Of a stretch of 64,000 nt of DNA, positions 43,427-52,721 are shown piece after piece. The notes beneath the pieces were generated by a model that was not told the origin of the DNA, ran no database searches, and saw only the letters and a program-made list of their open reading frames with translations. The DNA comes from Dyadobacter sp. CY261. GTDB lineage: Bacteria; Bacteroidota; Bacteroidia; Cytophagales; Spirosomataceae. The position numbers and the translations under genes were made by a program. Position 1 is the stretch's first letter. Each line of letters begins with the position of its first letter. The stretch spans positions 930,001-994,000 of the forward strand of contig NZ_JAKCPW010000001.1 of assembly GCF_021440085.1 (NCBI RefSeq). Direction: 5' to 3'.

Positions 43427-44584
43427 ATGTCCATCAACTTACAAAAAGATCTGCTTTGCTTTTCCCATTTAAGATGGGATTTCGTTTTTCAGCGCCCGCA
43501 ACATCTGATGACGCGTTTTGCCGAAATTGCGAATGTTTATTTCCTGGAAGAGCCTCTGTTTGACTGTACGGGTAAGCCCTATCTCGAATGTAAGCCAAAA
43601 TGCGAGGGGCTCTGGGTATGCGTGCCTCATTTGCCAGCCGGTATCACTCAGGGAGAAACGATCAGGGAAATGACGGCCCTGCTCAGATCGTTCTTCGGCG
43701 AACGTGATTGCAGCAAATTTATCTTCTGGTATTACACGCCCATGGCATTTGAATTTTCATGGTCGTTCTCACCGCATATGATCGTATATGATTGTATGGA
43801 TGAACTTTCCGCATTTAAATTCGCCTCACCCCGGATCAGCTATATCGAGCGGCAGCTTCTCGCGAAAGCGGATCTGGTCTTTACAGGTGGTTTGAGCCTG
43901 TATGAAGCCAAAAAGGCGAGCCACCACAACATTCACCCATTTCCCAGCAGTATCGACAAAGCCCATTTCAGGAGTGCCAGGAACGCCATGGCCGAGCCGT
44001 CGGACCAGGCTTCGATCACTGGCATAAAGCTGGGCTTTTATGGCGTTATCGACGAACGGTTTGATCAAAAACTGATCAAGGACATTGCATCTCTACGGCC
44101 GGACTGGCAAATTGTCCTGATCGGGCCGGTGGTCAAAATCGATCCCGCTGCGTTGCCGTTTGGAGACAATATTCATTATCTGGGACCTAAAAGCTATGCC
44201 GAGCTGCCAGCTTATTTGTCGGGTTGGGACATTGCGCTGATACCTTTCCTTTTAAATGAATCCACCCAGTTCATCAGTCCTACCAAGACGCCTGAATACC
44301 TGGCAGCCGGAAAGCCCGTAGTCTCAACGGCCATTCGGGATGTCGTTTCGCCCTACCGGGAAATGGGATTGGTAAGCATCGGCAATGACGCTGAGACCTT
44401 TATAGCGGCCATTGAGTATGAACTAACTGAGTCTGTGGATGAGCAATGGCTCCAAGCCGTCGACGAATATCTTTCCGATAAGTCCTGGGAGCACACATTT
44501 GCCTCCATGATACAGCTGATGCTCATGGTGAGGCGTGAGGTCAAACCTGTCATTCTTGTCAGCGAATTGAAACATGCGAGCTAG
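43427..44584 (+). CDS. Glycosyltransferase (GT4-like, GT-B fold)
   Basis: A 385-residue cytoplasmic glycosyltransferase of the GT-B fold. DLLCFSHLRWDFVFQRPQHL at the N terminus and IPFLLNESTQFISPTKTPEY, with the donor-binding E followed by LAAGKPVVSTAI, at the C-terminal domain match the family 1/GT4-like proteins often found near UDP-galactopyranose mutase. YDCMDELSAF sits between the two Rossmann halves. Its stop overlaps the next gene's start by 11 bases, so it is coupled to a GH1-like protein. The likely role is building a surface or storage glycan; the donor sugar is unknown. Confidence 0.82.
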   Translation: MSINLQKDLLCFSHLRWDFVFQRPQHLMTRFAEIANVYFLEEPLFDCTGKPYLECKPKCEGLWVCVPHLPAGITQGETIREMTALLRSFFGERDCSKFIFWYYTPMAFEFSWSFSPHMIVYDCMDELSAFKFASPRISYIERQLLAKADLVFTGGLSLYEAKKASHHNIHPFPSSIDKAHFRSARNAMAEPSDQASITGIKLGFYGVIDERFDQKLIKDIASLRPDWQIVLIGPVVKIDPAALPFGDNIHYLGPKSYAELPAYLSGWDIALIPFLLNESTQFISPTKTPEYLAAGKPVVSTAIRDVVSPYREMGLVSIGNDAETFIAAIEYELTESVDEQWLQAVDEYLSDKSWEHTFASMIQLMLMVRREVKPVILVSELKHAS

Positions 44585-45797
44585 TGTACCTGTCAATCCT
44601 CCGAATATGAAAAACGAATTTAAAACCTTCTGGATGGCCGGCTTTGAATGCACCGATCAGCTGAATGCGAGTGGCGATAGGGTAGACCTGCTTCAAATGA
44701 CCGGGCATTTGGAACTCATCCGTGAAGATTACGCACGGATATGTAGTTTGGGGATCCGCACCGTGCGCGAGGGCATCAGGTGGAGCGTCGTCGAATATAT
44801 GCCTTACCATTACAATTTCGATGATGTACTCGACATGATGCATGCGGCCAGGGAATACGATGTGCAGCAGATCTGGGACATCTGCCATTTCGGATATCCC
44901 GTCGACCTTAGTCCGTTCCACCCGCATTTCACTGCCCGCCTGGTAGCACTTTGCGAAGCATTTGTTACTTTTTATATCAAAAATAATCCTGGCGAACTGT
45001 TATATGTAACTCCGATCAATGAGGTAAGCTTCATTTCCTGGCTAGGGGGTGAAGTCGGCGGAACAGTGCCTTACTGTACAAAAAACGGCTGGGAATTAAA
45101 GTACGCGCTGATGCGCGCATACATCGCAGCGGTCAAGGCGATGAAGCAGATCAGCGGTCTGGTCAGAATCGTCACCACCGAGCCGCTGGTCAATATGGTA
45201 CCTGGCCTGAACCCCACGGAAGAAGAGCTGGCGACAGCAGCGACTGAAAATGAAATGCAGTTCCAATCAGTCGATATGCTTTGCGGGCGAATCTGCCCTG
45301 AACTGGGAGGCAGTGACGATCTGGTCGATATATTAGGCTATAATTACTACTATAACAATCAATGGATCATCGGGAGCTACGAGTTTTTATGCTGGACGGA
45401 CCCCATACCCGATCCGCGCTGGCAACCTTTGGCCAGCCTGCTGGAAGCTGCTTACCTGCGATACGAAAAGCCCATTATCTTATCGGAAACCAGCCATCCA
45501 AAGGAAGACCGGCCGCTTTGGATAGAAATGATCGCATCCGAATGCGCGACACTTATCGATCGGGATATCCCATTGCTGGGTATTTGCCTTTACCCGATTA
45601 TCGACCGGCCGGATTGGGACCACCCAGAGGTCTGGCATCATTCCGGGATCTGGGACACTGATTTTTCCGGAAGATCTGCGAGAGTCCTACACCTTCCCTC
45701 GGCGACAGCACTTCTGGCGGGACAAAAGCTGATAGCCCAACGGCTGGAAAGTAAGGCCGCGACATCCATATTAGAATATTTTTGGAAAAGCGGTTAA
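44574..45797 (+). CDS. GH1-like glycosidase-family protein without signal peptide
   Basis: A 407-residue TIM-barrel protein related to family 1/clan GH-A beta-glucosidases. YVTPINEVSFISW has the acid/base Glu150 and PIILSETSHPKEDRP the nucleophile Glu305. WMAGFECTDQLNASGDRVDL at the start is atypical for a glucosidase. It lacks a signal peptide, so it acts in the cytoplasm. Because it overlaps a glycosyltransferase gene, it may serve in glycan assembly or trimming, or as a retaining transglycosylase, rather than polymer digestion; that is inference. Another ATG lies 11 codons downstream. Its end overlaps the convergent heptosyltransferase-like gene by four bases. Confidence 0.7.
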   Translation: MRASVPVNPPNMKNEFKTFWMAGFECTDQLNASGDRVDLLQMTGHLELIREDYARICSLGIRTVREGIRWSVVEYMPYHYNFDDVLDMMHAAREYDVQQIWDICHFGYPVDLSPFHPHFTARLVALCEAFVTFYIKNNPGELLYVTPINEVSFISWLGGEVGGTVPYCTKNGWELKYALMRAYIAAVKAMKQISGLVRIVTTEPLVNMVPGLNPTEEELATAATENEMQFQSVDMLCGRICPELGGSDDLVDILGYNYYYNNQWIIGSYEFLCWTDPIPDPRWQPLASLLEAAYLRYEKPIILSETSHPKEDRPLWIEMIASECATLIDRDIPLLGICLYPIIDRPDWDHPEVWHHSGIWDTDFSGRSARVLHLPSATALLAGQKLIAQRLESKAATSILEYFWKSG

Positions 45798-46795
45798 GAC
45801 AGTGACTTGTACTGTTCTTCCAATAGCAGGATCATCGAATCTTGTACGACGTCGAAATCCTGGCAGGTCGTCCAGTCGATGGTTTTGTGCAGGACCTTGT
45901 TCAATGGTGCCCACCGTTCGGGTTCACCGTCCATGCTAATTACAATGCTGGGTGTGGCGGTGGCTGAGGCGATGTGCGAAACGCCTGTACAATTGCTGAC
46001 GAGCAACGCGGATTCCCGGATCAGCTGTGCAATTTCGCCGAGACCGGTCTGGCCGGTGAGGTCAATGGCCGGATAGTCCATCGCCTCGATAACCTGCCGG
46101 GTAACCGGAGCTTCGTCGGTTGTTCCGGTAATCACCACATGGTAACCCATTCCGGCGCAATGGTCGGCCAGGCAGGCAAAATGCGAAGGCGGCCACTGGC
46201 GCCACGTCCCGCGAGAGCCCGGATGAACACACACGTAATGTTGTTTTTTTAACATTGGATTTTTTGTATAAAACTGCCGGACTTCCTCGTCGGTTACCGG
46301 GTATTCAAGCTCCGTACCTGCTGCCGGAATATCCAGGTGCGTCATAAGCCGCAGGTGTCTTTCGATTTCCGAAATGCCGGTCGGGTATTCGAGGAAACGC
46401 GAGGTGTCCCGGTGATTACCCTCACTGTGGAAGCCGGCAACTGGTCCGATCAACAGGTTGTCCAGCATTTCATTAACGATATGGCCGTTGCCTTGCATTT
46501 GCAGGATAAGATCGAAGGGGTTCTCTTGCATGGTACGCTCAAATTGTTGCCATTTGCCTGGATCAAAGGGCTGTTCCGGCAAACCTTCATAGCCGGGAAA
46601 ATGAGTGAAGTTGTCGATATAACCGGAAAAGCGTTGTTGGAAAGATCGGGCCCAGGGCAGCCCGAGTAAGGTAATTTCCGCCTCGGGATAAGCGTTCCGC
46701 AATGCCCGGAGCGCGGGAACTGTACAAAGCATATCGCCAAGTTGCAGCGCCCTGAAAACGGCTATGCGGCGTGTGGTATCCGGTGAGAATTTCAT
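45794..46795 (-). CDS. Glycosyltransferase family 9 (heptosyltransferase-like)
   Basis: A 333-residue GT9 enzyme of the ADP-heptose:LPS heptosyltransferase group. RRIAVFRALQLGDMLCTVPA is the N-terminal nucleotide-site strand, YVCVHPGSRGTWRQWPP the second-domain donor motif and LLVSNCTGVSHIASATATPS the acceptor/active-site block with the usual D replaced by N in the SN-C-T context. It works in the cytoplasm on surface-glycan precursors. It starts four bases within the GT2 gene end, making a carbamoyltransferase-GT2-GT9 operon. Confidence 0.87.
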   Translation of the reverse strand: MKFSPDTTRRIAVFRALQLGDMLCTVPALRALRNAYPEAEITLLGLPWARSFQQRFSGYIDNFTHFPGYEGLPEQPFDPGKWQQFERTMQENPFDLILQMQGNGHIVNEMLDNLLIGPVAGFHSEGNHRDTSRFLEYPTGISEIERHLRLMTHLDIPAAGTELEYPVTDEEVRQFYTKNPMLKKQHYVCVHPGSRGTWRQWPPSHFACLADHCAGMGYHVVITGTTDEAPVTRQVIEAMDYPAIDLTGQTGLGEIAQLIRESALLVSNCTGVSHIASATATPSIVISMDGEPERWAPLNKVLHKTIDWTTCQDFDVVQDSMILLLEEQYKSLS

Positions 46796-47775
46796 AAAAA
46801 GAAGACTTTATATCGCAGTGCGCCGCGAATGGTCCAATAAACAGACAGGTATGGAATAGCGAGCGACGTCACCATCATTTCGAGCCGGTGGGAAAATGAA
46901 GCATCGGTGCCTTTGAGGCGTTTGGCAACAAAAAACATAACCGCACAAAGCCAGATCAGCAAGGCAGGTACGCCAGTCTCCGGAGAGCCAAATGCGAAAC
47001 TGACGATTGTTACTACGGTTGCCAGGATAATTACATAATAGTTCCAGACCGGGCCGCGCGCGATCCGGCTCCGGTAGAGATCCGGGTGTTTTTTAAAAAG
47101 CAGTGCATTGAACATGCTTTTGCGCTGCTCACCAATGCTGATTCCCCAGTGCGCCGGTCGAACCGGATGACAAATTACCGCGTCGCCGACATGCGCAATG
47201 GGTACCTTATTTTTCAGCAGCTCAAATTGAAAGTCAGAATCCTCCCGCCAGGCAGCCGGAAATGCCTCGTCAAAACCTCCGGTAAGATCCAGTACCGCAC
47301 GGCTGCAAGCGCAGTTGGCGGTGATAAATTCCGCGGTGGAAAGGTGGGCTACATTTTTCTCGTAGTCCGTAGGGCGTTCGCGCACTGGCACCATTACATG
47401 TCCCGTGAATGCGATATAATCCTGATCGTAGAGGCGATAGGCACGCCAGTAAGCGGCCAGCCAGCCAGCATCGGGAATGCAGTCGTCGTCCGTGAAAATC
47501 ACAAGATCGCCGGAAGTCCGGTGCCAGCCGTAATTTCGTGCGGCCGCCGGTCCGCGTCTGGCTGGCAGACTGTGAAAGGCGATGCAGAAGTCAGGATGCC
47601 CCTGCGCAAAGGCTTGTCCGAGCTTCTCAGTTTCAGGATCAGGGCCGTCGGACACGACCATGACTTCGAAAAAACATCCCGGATAACGCTGCCGGTACAA
47701 TGCCGCCAGGCATTTATGCAAAAGCTCCGGACGTTTGAATGTCGGGATCACAACACTGATGCTGGCAGTTATCAT
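46792..47775 (-). CDS. Glycosyltransferase family 2
   Basis: A 327-residue GT-A enzyme with C-terminal membrane helices. ISVVIPTFKRPELLHKCLAA is the nucleotide-sugar strand, GDLVIFTDDDCIP holds the metal-binding DDD (DXD type), and DLTGGFDEAFPAAWREDSDF is the acceptor ED motif. Two or three hydrophobic segments at residues 230-300 anchor it at the inner membrane. ATG at 47775 shares one base with the carbamoyltransferase stop (TAATG), so the two are translationally coupled. Sugar specificity is not deducible. Confidence 0.88.
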   Translation of the reverse strand: MITASISVVIPTFKRPELLHKCLAALYRQRYPGCFFEVMVVSDGPDPETEKLGQAFAQGHPDFCIAFHSLPARRGPAAARNYGWHRTSGDLVIFTDDDCIPDAGWLAAYWRAYRLYDQDYIAFTGHVMVPVRERPTDYEKNVAHLSTAEFITANCACSRAVLDLTGGFDEAFPAAWREDSDFQFELLKNKVPIAHVGDAVICHPVRPAHWGISIGEQRKSMFNALLFKKHPDLYRSRIARGPVWNYYVIILATVVTIVSFAFGSPETGVPALLIWLCAVMFFVAKRLKGTDASFSHRLEMMVTSLAIPYLSVYWTIRGALRYKVFFL

Positions 47776-49484
47776 TATTTTTCGAGAATGAAGGAGTTGA
47801 TGATCAAAGCGTCGAAAGGAGACGTCCAGAAGCATTCGATAGCGTCCCTGGGCGAGCAAACAATCGGTTCGCCGCGGGTGTTGAAGGATGTATTCACCAG
47901 AACGGGAACACCCGTGAGTGCCTTGAACTCGCTGATAAGGTCATAGTAAAGCGGATGTTGAGCCCGGTTGACGGTTTGGACGCGGGCCGTACCGTCGGTG
48001 TGTCGCACGGCCGGAATCCGGCCGGCCCTGTCTTCTTTAACCGGGTAAACAAAGAGCATGAACGGCGATACCCCGGCATCCTCGAACCATTCGGGCGCAT
48101 CGTCTTCCAGCACAACGGGTGCCACGGGCCTGAAATCCTCACGATCTTTGATATCGTTGAGCCGCGCCTGCATCTCAGGGTGGATCGGGGACGCGAGGAT
48201 CGAGCGGGCGCCCAGCGAGCGAGGCCCGAATTCCATCCGTCCCTGATGCCAGGCAATGATCTTGTCTTGTGCGAGGATCGCCGCAGTTTCCCTGGCGATA
48301 TTGGTAAGGCGTTTGTAAGGCATTTTGGCCCAGATCATAAATTTTTCGATCTCCTGGTCGGTATATTCCGGGCCCCAGAATACATGTTCCATCGGTGCCG
48401 TGTACCGGGCCTGGTCTTCGGTGGAGTTCAGGAGCACATCCAGCCACTGGGCGGCGCCCAGGGCTGTACCGGAGTCACCGGCGGCGGGTTGTACCCACAC
48501 ATTCTTGAATGGCCCCTGGTCGCGGATCACCGCATTCATCACGCAGTTTAATGCGACCCCTCCGGCCAGACAGAGGTTTTCGGCCCCGGTCTGTTCGTGC
48601 AACCAGTAAGTCAGTTTTAAAACCGTTTCCTCCAATGCTTTTTGCAGTGAATGTGCAATGTCGTGGTGTAGCTGTTCGAAAGGGTCGTCCTTTTTACGTC
48701 CGGTCCCCCACCATTGCACAGGATCGAAATCGTCGATCGTGTACTGCCCGTCGTCGCCGACATGGATCACTGAGCGAAAATCTTCGAGGTATACCGGCTG
48801 GCCATAAGACGCCAGCGCCATTACTTTGTATTCGTCGGATGAGTGAAGAAAGCCGAGGTACGTCGTGATTTTTTCGTACAACATCCCCAGCGAATGCGGC
48901 ATGTCTACCGAATCAATCTGCACCAGCGAATTGCCTTTGCCTATAAAATAGCCTGTTGTCGCTTTTTCACCCCTGCCATCGAGCGTCAGTACGGCGGCTT
49001 CCTGGAATGGCGACGGGAAGAAGGCGCTCGCTGCGTGGGCATTGTGGTGGTTGACATACACCCACTTGCCGGTGATGTCGCCAGCGTCGGCCAGCCGTTT
49101 CTGCAAATGATGCGGATACCCATCGCGAAGTTGTTCCGGTGCTTTACGGATATAGTTCAGGAAAAGCGTATCCCATCCCTGGTATACATCCGGTGCCGTC
49201 AGCACATCATCATCCAACTGGCTTTCGTACACCGACGCCTCCGACACACTCTCCGGATCAAAGGAGTAGGCAATGCGGTCGACGTCTTGCAGGGTAATAC
49301 CTGCTGTTTTGAGGCAGTAGTCGATGGCGTGGAAAGGCAGTTCCCAGGTGGAGAACGGCACGGGGCGTTTACCGTGTTTGATATGGGTAAAACGCTCTTC
49401 TTCGGCAGCCGCGATGATCTTGCCGTCTTTTACCAGTGCGGCGGCGGTATCGTGAAAAGCTGCATTGATTCCAAGAATATACAT
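47775..49484 (-). CDS. NodU/CmcH-family carbamoyltransferase
   Basis: A 569-residue O-carbamoyltransferase that moves a carbamoyl group from carbamoyl phosphate to a hydroxyl of a sugar or natural product. The start MYILGINAAFHDTAAALVKD is canonical. The Kae1-like ATP-binding half shows NHHNAHAASAFFPSPFQEAA with the metal-binding histidines, and the C-terminal half shows GRMEFGPRSLGARSILASPI and VLVNTSFNTRGEP. It heads a three-gene operon with GT2 and GT9 genes, so the product is likely a carbamoylated surface glycan. A longer reading frame upstream has no good start. Confidence 0.92.
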   Translation of the reverse strand: MYILGINAAFHDTAAALVKDGKIIAAAEEERFTHIKHGKRPVPFSTWELPFHAIDYCLKTAGITLQDVDRIAYSFDPESVSEASVYESQLDDDVLTAPDVYQGWDTLFLNYIRKAPEQLRDGYPHHLQKRLADAGDITGKWVYVNHHNAHAASAFFPSPFQEAAVLTLDGRGEKATTGYFIGKGNSLVQIDSVDMPHSLGMLYEKITTYLGFLHSSDEYKVMALASYGQPVYLEDFRSVIHVGDDGQYTIDDFDPVQWWGTGRKKDDPFEQLHHDIAHSLQKALEETVLKLTYWLHEQTGAENLCLAGGVALNCVMNAVIRDQGPFKNVWVQPAAGDSGTALGAAQWLDVLLNSTEDQARYTAPMEHVFWGPEYTDQEIEKFMIWAKMPYKRLTNIARETAAILAQDKIIAWHQGRMEFGPRSLGARSILASPIHPEMQARLNDIKDREDFRPVAPVVLEDDAPEWFEDAGVSPFMLFVYPVKEDRAGRIPAVRHTDGTARVQTVNRAQHPLYYDLISEFKALTGVPVLVNTSFNTRGEPIVCSPRDAIECFWTSPFDALIINSFILEK

Positions 49485-49866
49485 AGGCCAGATATGCGGT
49501 TTGTAAAATGCAGACGCCTGGGCACAAGTACCATGCCAGTACACACATCCCCGCCGAATTAAAATATTAAAATGCCATAAGTGAAGCCTCGCGTGCGGTC
49601 TTCTATACACACACGTATACACTCGCAGGAGACGTGTCATTTTCCTTTTGCCGGGCCAATGGGGATTTAAAACAGGGCACAGAACAACCTGGGGATATTC
49701 TTCCATGCCGGAAATTCTCTAAAATGCTTCATATACGTTGCGTTTAGAAGCGTTTGCCATGATTAACCGCCTCTGATTTGGCAAATGCCTGAGGGTCAGG
49801 AAAGCGTTTGTCGGGAATGGCACCGTTTTTTACTAGGCACCGCCTGTTTCACATACATGACCACAT
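49485..49866. other. Divergent promoter region of the two glycan operons
   Basis: No gene is supported here. Both glycan operons must start from it. I see AGCGTTTG twice (near 49750 and 49801), a partial likeness to a -7 box, and an alternating CA/TA stretch near 49605-49620 (ACACACACGTATACAC). No complete TTTG / TAnnTTTG pair is found. Confidence 0.35.
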
Positions 49867-50862
49867 ATGGACGGGACCCACAGAGGCCGGTTAAGGATCT
49901 TTACCTGGCACATCCACGGAAGCTATCTTTACTATTTTTCACAAGGCAACTATGACATTTTTATCCCCGTCAGTGACACCCGCACAGAGGGCTATTATGG
50001 CCGGGGCGAGACATTTCCTTTCGGGCCCAATGTGATAGAAGTGGATGCCGCCGAGGTCCGCAATATTGAATTTGATTGTATCCTGTTTCAGTCGGAACAG
50101 AACTACCTGTCCGACCAGCACTATATCCTGGCCGATTGGCAGAAGGAACTTCCCCGTGTATATGTGGAGCACAATACGCCCGAACGGCATCCCACCAACA
50201 CCCGCCACGTCATGACCGACCCGGCCGTTACGATGGTGCACGTGACGCATTTCAATAAGCTGATGTGGGATAATGGTACGTCGCAAAATGTGCGGGTCAT
50301 CGAGCACGGCGTCTGCATTCCGGCGGTTTCTTACCAAGGCGACATCCCACGCGGTATCGTGGTGATCAACCACATCCAGCAACGAGGACGCATCACGGGC
50401 TGGGACATTTTCGATGAAGTGCGCAAACATGTACCGCTCGACCTGATCGGGATGGGGACCAGTGAATCCGGCGGGCTGGGGGAGGTACTCAACCCGCAGT
50501 TGCCGGAGTTTATCAGCCATTATCGTTTTTTCTTCAACCCGATCCGCTACACCAGTTTCGGATTAGCCGTATGCGAGGCCATGATGACAGGCATGCCTGT
50601 GGTAGCGCTGGCGACCACCGAGTATGTGACGGTGATCAAAGACCGTGAATGCGGACTGATCGACACAAATATCGAGCGACTTATCGAAGGCATGAAGGCA
50701 CTCATTGCCGATCCGGCCCGGGCCAGGCAGCTCGGTAAGGCGGCAGAAGAAGTGGCGGTAGAAAAATTTAACATTGCCCGGTTCGTAACGGATTGGGAAA
50801 ACACTTTCAGACAAACCATCCAAGACCATTATCATGAAAAGGAAAATAGCATTCATCAGTGA
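49867..50862 (+). CDS. Glycosyltransferase (GT4/GT1-like)
   Basis: A 331-residue GT-B enzyme. RIFTWHIHGSYLYYFSQGNY at the N terminus and YTSFGLAVCEAMMTGMPVVA near residues 225-244, the E-X7-E-like donor motif, identify a GT4-type fold. PRVYVEHNTPERHP lies between the domains. Family members with this N terminus occur in Bacteroidota and Cyanobacteria glycan clusters. Its stop is 29 bases inside the next glycosyltransferase gene. The sugar donor is unknown. Confidence 0.82.
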   Translation: MDGTHRGRLRIFTWHIHGSYLYYFSQGNYDIFIPVSDTRTEGYYGRGETFPFGPNVIEVDAAEVRNIEFDCILFQSEQNYLSDQHYILADWQKELPRVYVEHNTPERHPTNTRHVMTDPAVTMVHVTHFNKLMWDNGTSQNVRVIEHGVCIPAVSYQGDIPRGIVVINHIQQRGRITGWDIFDEVRKHVPLDLIGMGTSESGGLGEVLNPQLPEFISHYRFFFNPIRYTSFGLAVCEAMMTGMPVVALATTEYVTVIKDRECGLIDTNIERLIEGMKALIADPARARQLGKAAEEVAVEKFNIARFVTDWENTFRQTIQDHYHEKENSIHQ

Positions 50863-52168
50863 GCACGCCTCTCCGCTTGCGGTATTGGGAGGAGTTGATA
50901 GTGGCGGGCAAAATGTGTATGTGGCCGAGCTTTGTAAGTCGCTTGCAAAGCTGGGTTACCTGATCGATATCTTTACCCGCAAAGACCGCAGTGACCTTCC
51001 CGAGATCGTTTCATGGCTGCCTGGAATTCGGGTGGTGCATGTTGACGCCGGACCTGCCACGGAGGTCCCTAAGGAGCAATTGCTGGGTTTTATGGATGAG
51101 TTCAGCAAAAACATGATCCGTTTTATCGGACAGCGGCACATGGAGTATGAGCTGATACATGCCAACTTCTTCATGTCGGGCCTTGTCGCTTCGCGTGTTA
51201 AGCGGCGGCTGGGGATTCCTTATGTGGTGACATTTCATGCGTTGGGCAAAATCAGGAAGCTTCATCAGCAGGACAGGGACGCATTTCCCGAAGAACGGCT
51301 CGATATTGAACAGATGATCGTTGACGATGCCGACTATGTCATTGCCGAATGTCCCCAGGACAAGCAGGACCTGGTAGAGCATTACCAGGCCGACCCGTCC
51401 CGCATTACCATTATCCCGTGCGGTTTCAGTTCCGACGAATTTCATCCGCTCGCCACGTCGGTAGCGCGAAAGCAATTGGGATTGGAGAAAGACGAGCTGA
51501 TACTGTTGCAATTGGGGAGGGTGGTACCGCGCAAAGGGATCGATAATGTGATCCGTGCGATAGGTTACCTCCGCGATGTGCCCAAGCTGCGATTGCTCAT
51601 CGTGGGCGGTTCGGAAGAGGTGCCGGATTTTGAAAAGGATGAAGAATTCAGACGCCTGCGCGACATTGCCGAGGAAGGGGGCGTGCGCTCGCAAGTCGAA
51701 TTCGTCGGGCGCAGAAACCGCCAGGAGCTTAAACAATACTATCAGGCAGCCGACTTTTTTATTTCAACGCCCTGGTATGAACCCTTTGGCATTACCCCGC
51801 TTGAAGCGATGGCTTGCGGAACGCCGGTGATCGGTTCTGCGGTTGGAGGGATTAAATATACCGTTAAAGACCGTGAAACAGGATTTCTGGTGCCGCCACA
51901 CGATCCTAAGGCACTGGCGCTGGCCGTGCGGGAGGGCATTTCGTGCCCCAACAGATACCGGGAATTGTGCCGTAAAGCCCTGGAGAGGGTAAACGCGCAC
52001 TTCACCTGGTCGTACGTCGCCGAAAAGGCGGACCAGCTTTACCGCCGCGTGGGTCACCGCATTCCGACGCGGCCAGCGATTTACACGATTCAACTGAGGA
52101 ATGCTGGCGATATGCAGCCAGCTGATTATCGAAATAGCACCGCTGCCTATGCAATCCCGCGCAGATAG
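50834..52168 (+). CDS. Glycosyltransferase family 4 (sucrose-synthase/MshA-like)
   Basis: A 444-residue retaining glycosyltransferase. FISEHASPLAVLGGVDSGGQ with NVYVAELCKSLAKLGY is the MshA/sucrose-phosphate-synthase-type opening. The C-terminal domain has LLQLGRVVPRKGIDNVIRAI and the donor motif EPFGITPLEAMACGTPVIGS. It probably transfers a hexose from a nucleotide sugar. The last 40 residues, after the GT-B fold, are unique. It overlaps both neighbours (29 bases upstream, 20 bases with the phosphatase), so the whole operon is tightly coupled. Confidence 0.88.
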   Translation: MKRKIAFISEHASPLAVLGGVDSGGQNVYVAELCKSLAKLGYLIDIFTRKDRSDLPEIVSWLPGIRVVHVDAGPATEVPKEQLLGFMDEFSKNMIRFIGQRHMEYELIHANFFMSGLVASRVKRRLGIPYVVTFHALGKIRKLHQQDRDAFPEERLDIEQMIVDDADYVIAECPQDKQDLVEHYQADPSRITIIPCGFSSDEFHPLATSVARKQLGLEKDELILLQLGRVVPRKGIDNVIRAIGYLRDVPKLRLLIVGGSEEVPDFEKDEEFRRLRDIAEEGGVRSQVEFVGRRNRQELKQYYQAADFFISTPWYEPFGITPLEAMACGTPVIGSAVGGIKYTVKDRETGFLVPPHDPKALALAVREGISCPNRYRELCRKALERVNAHFTWSYVAEKADQLYRRVGHRIPTRPAIYTIQLRNAGDMQPADYRNSTAAYAIPRR

Positions 52169-52721
52169 GGCTGTGTTTCTGGACAAAGACGGCACGCTGA
52201 TCAAAGATGAGCCTTATAATGTAGATCCCGCCAAAGTGGTTTTTGAAGCGGATGTGTTCGAGGGTTTAAGGACTTTGCAAGGTGACGGCTACCGGCTGGT
52301 GGTGGTAACAAACCAGCAGGGTTTGTCTATGGGATTATTTTCCAAGACGGAGCTGGATGCTTTGATCCGCTATTTTGAGGACATTTTCGCGGATAATGGT
52401 TTAGTCCTCTCGGGATTTTACTATTGTCCGCATCTGCCCGAAACGGCCGAAGATTCCTGTAAATGCCGCAAACCGGAGCCGGGTCTGCTGTTGGAGGCTG
52501 CGGCCGACCTGAATATTGATCTGGAACATTCCTGGATGATCGGGGATATTCTCAACGATGTGGAAGCTGGAAACCGGGCCGGCTGCCATAGCATCCTGAT
52601 CGACAACGGGAACGAAACGGAATGGCTGGAAGGGGCGCATCGTGTTCCGCAATATACCGCCCGCCATTTTCTGGATGCTGCCGATTACATTACTTCACAA
52701 ACTGTTGCCGACAATGTCTGA
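52149..52721 (+). CDS. GmhB-like HAD phosphatase (D,D-heptose 1,7-bisphosphate type)
   Basis: A 190-residue HAD-superfamily phosphatase. RAVFLDKDGTLIKDEPYNVD has the nucleophile and acid aspartates (DKDGT), VVVTNQQGLSMGLFS the second motif, the CPHLPETAEDSCKCRKPEPG loop carries the zinc-binding cysteines, and MIGDILNDVEAGNRAG the metal-binding motif IV. This matches GmhB, which makes heptose 1-phosphate for ADP-heptose. Its operon holds GT9 heptosyltransferase-like genes, consistent with a heptose pathway. No GmhA/HldE homologue is in the window. Confidence 0.88.
   Translation: MQSRADRAVFLDKDGTLIKDEPYNVDPAKVVFEADVFEGLRTLQGDGYRLVVVTNQQGLSMGLFSKTELDALIRYFEDIFADNGLVLSGFYYCPHLPETAEDSCKCRKPEPGLLLEAAADLNIDLEHSWMIGDILNDVEAGNRAGCHSILIDNGNETEWLEGAHRVPQYTARHFLDAADYITSQTVADNV

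Noticed and set aside
47086-47946. A 286-codon plus-strand reading frame
   Set aside because: Antisense to the GT2 gene and the end of the carbamoyltransferase gene.
48843-49562. A 239-codon plus-strand reading frame
   Set aside because: Antisense to the carbamoyltransferase gene and its start region; no recognisable domain.
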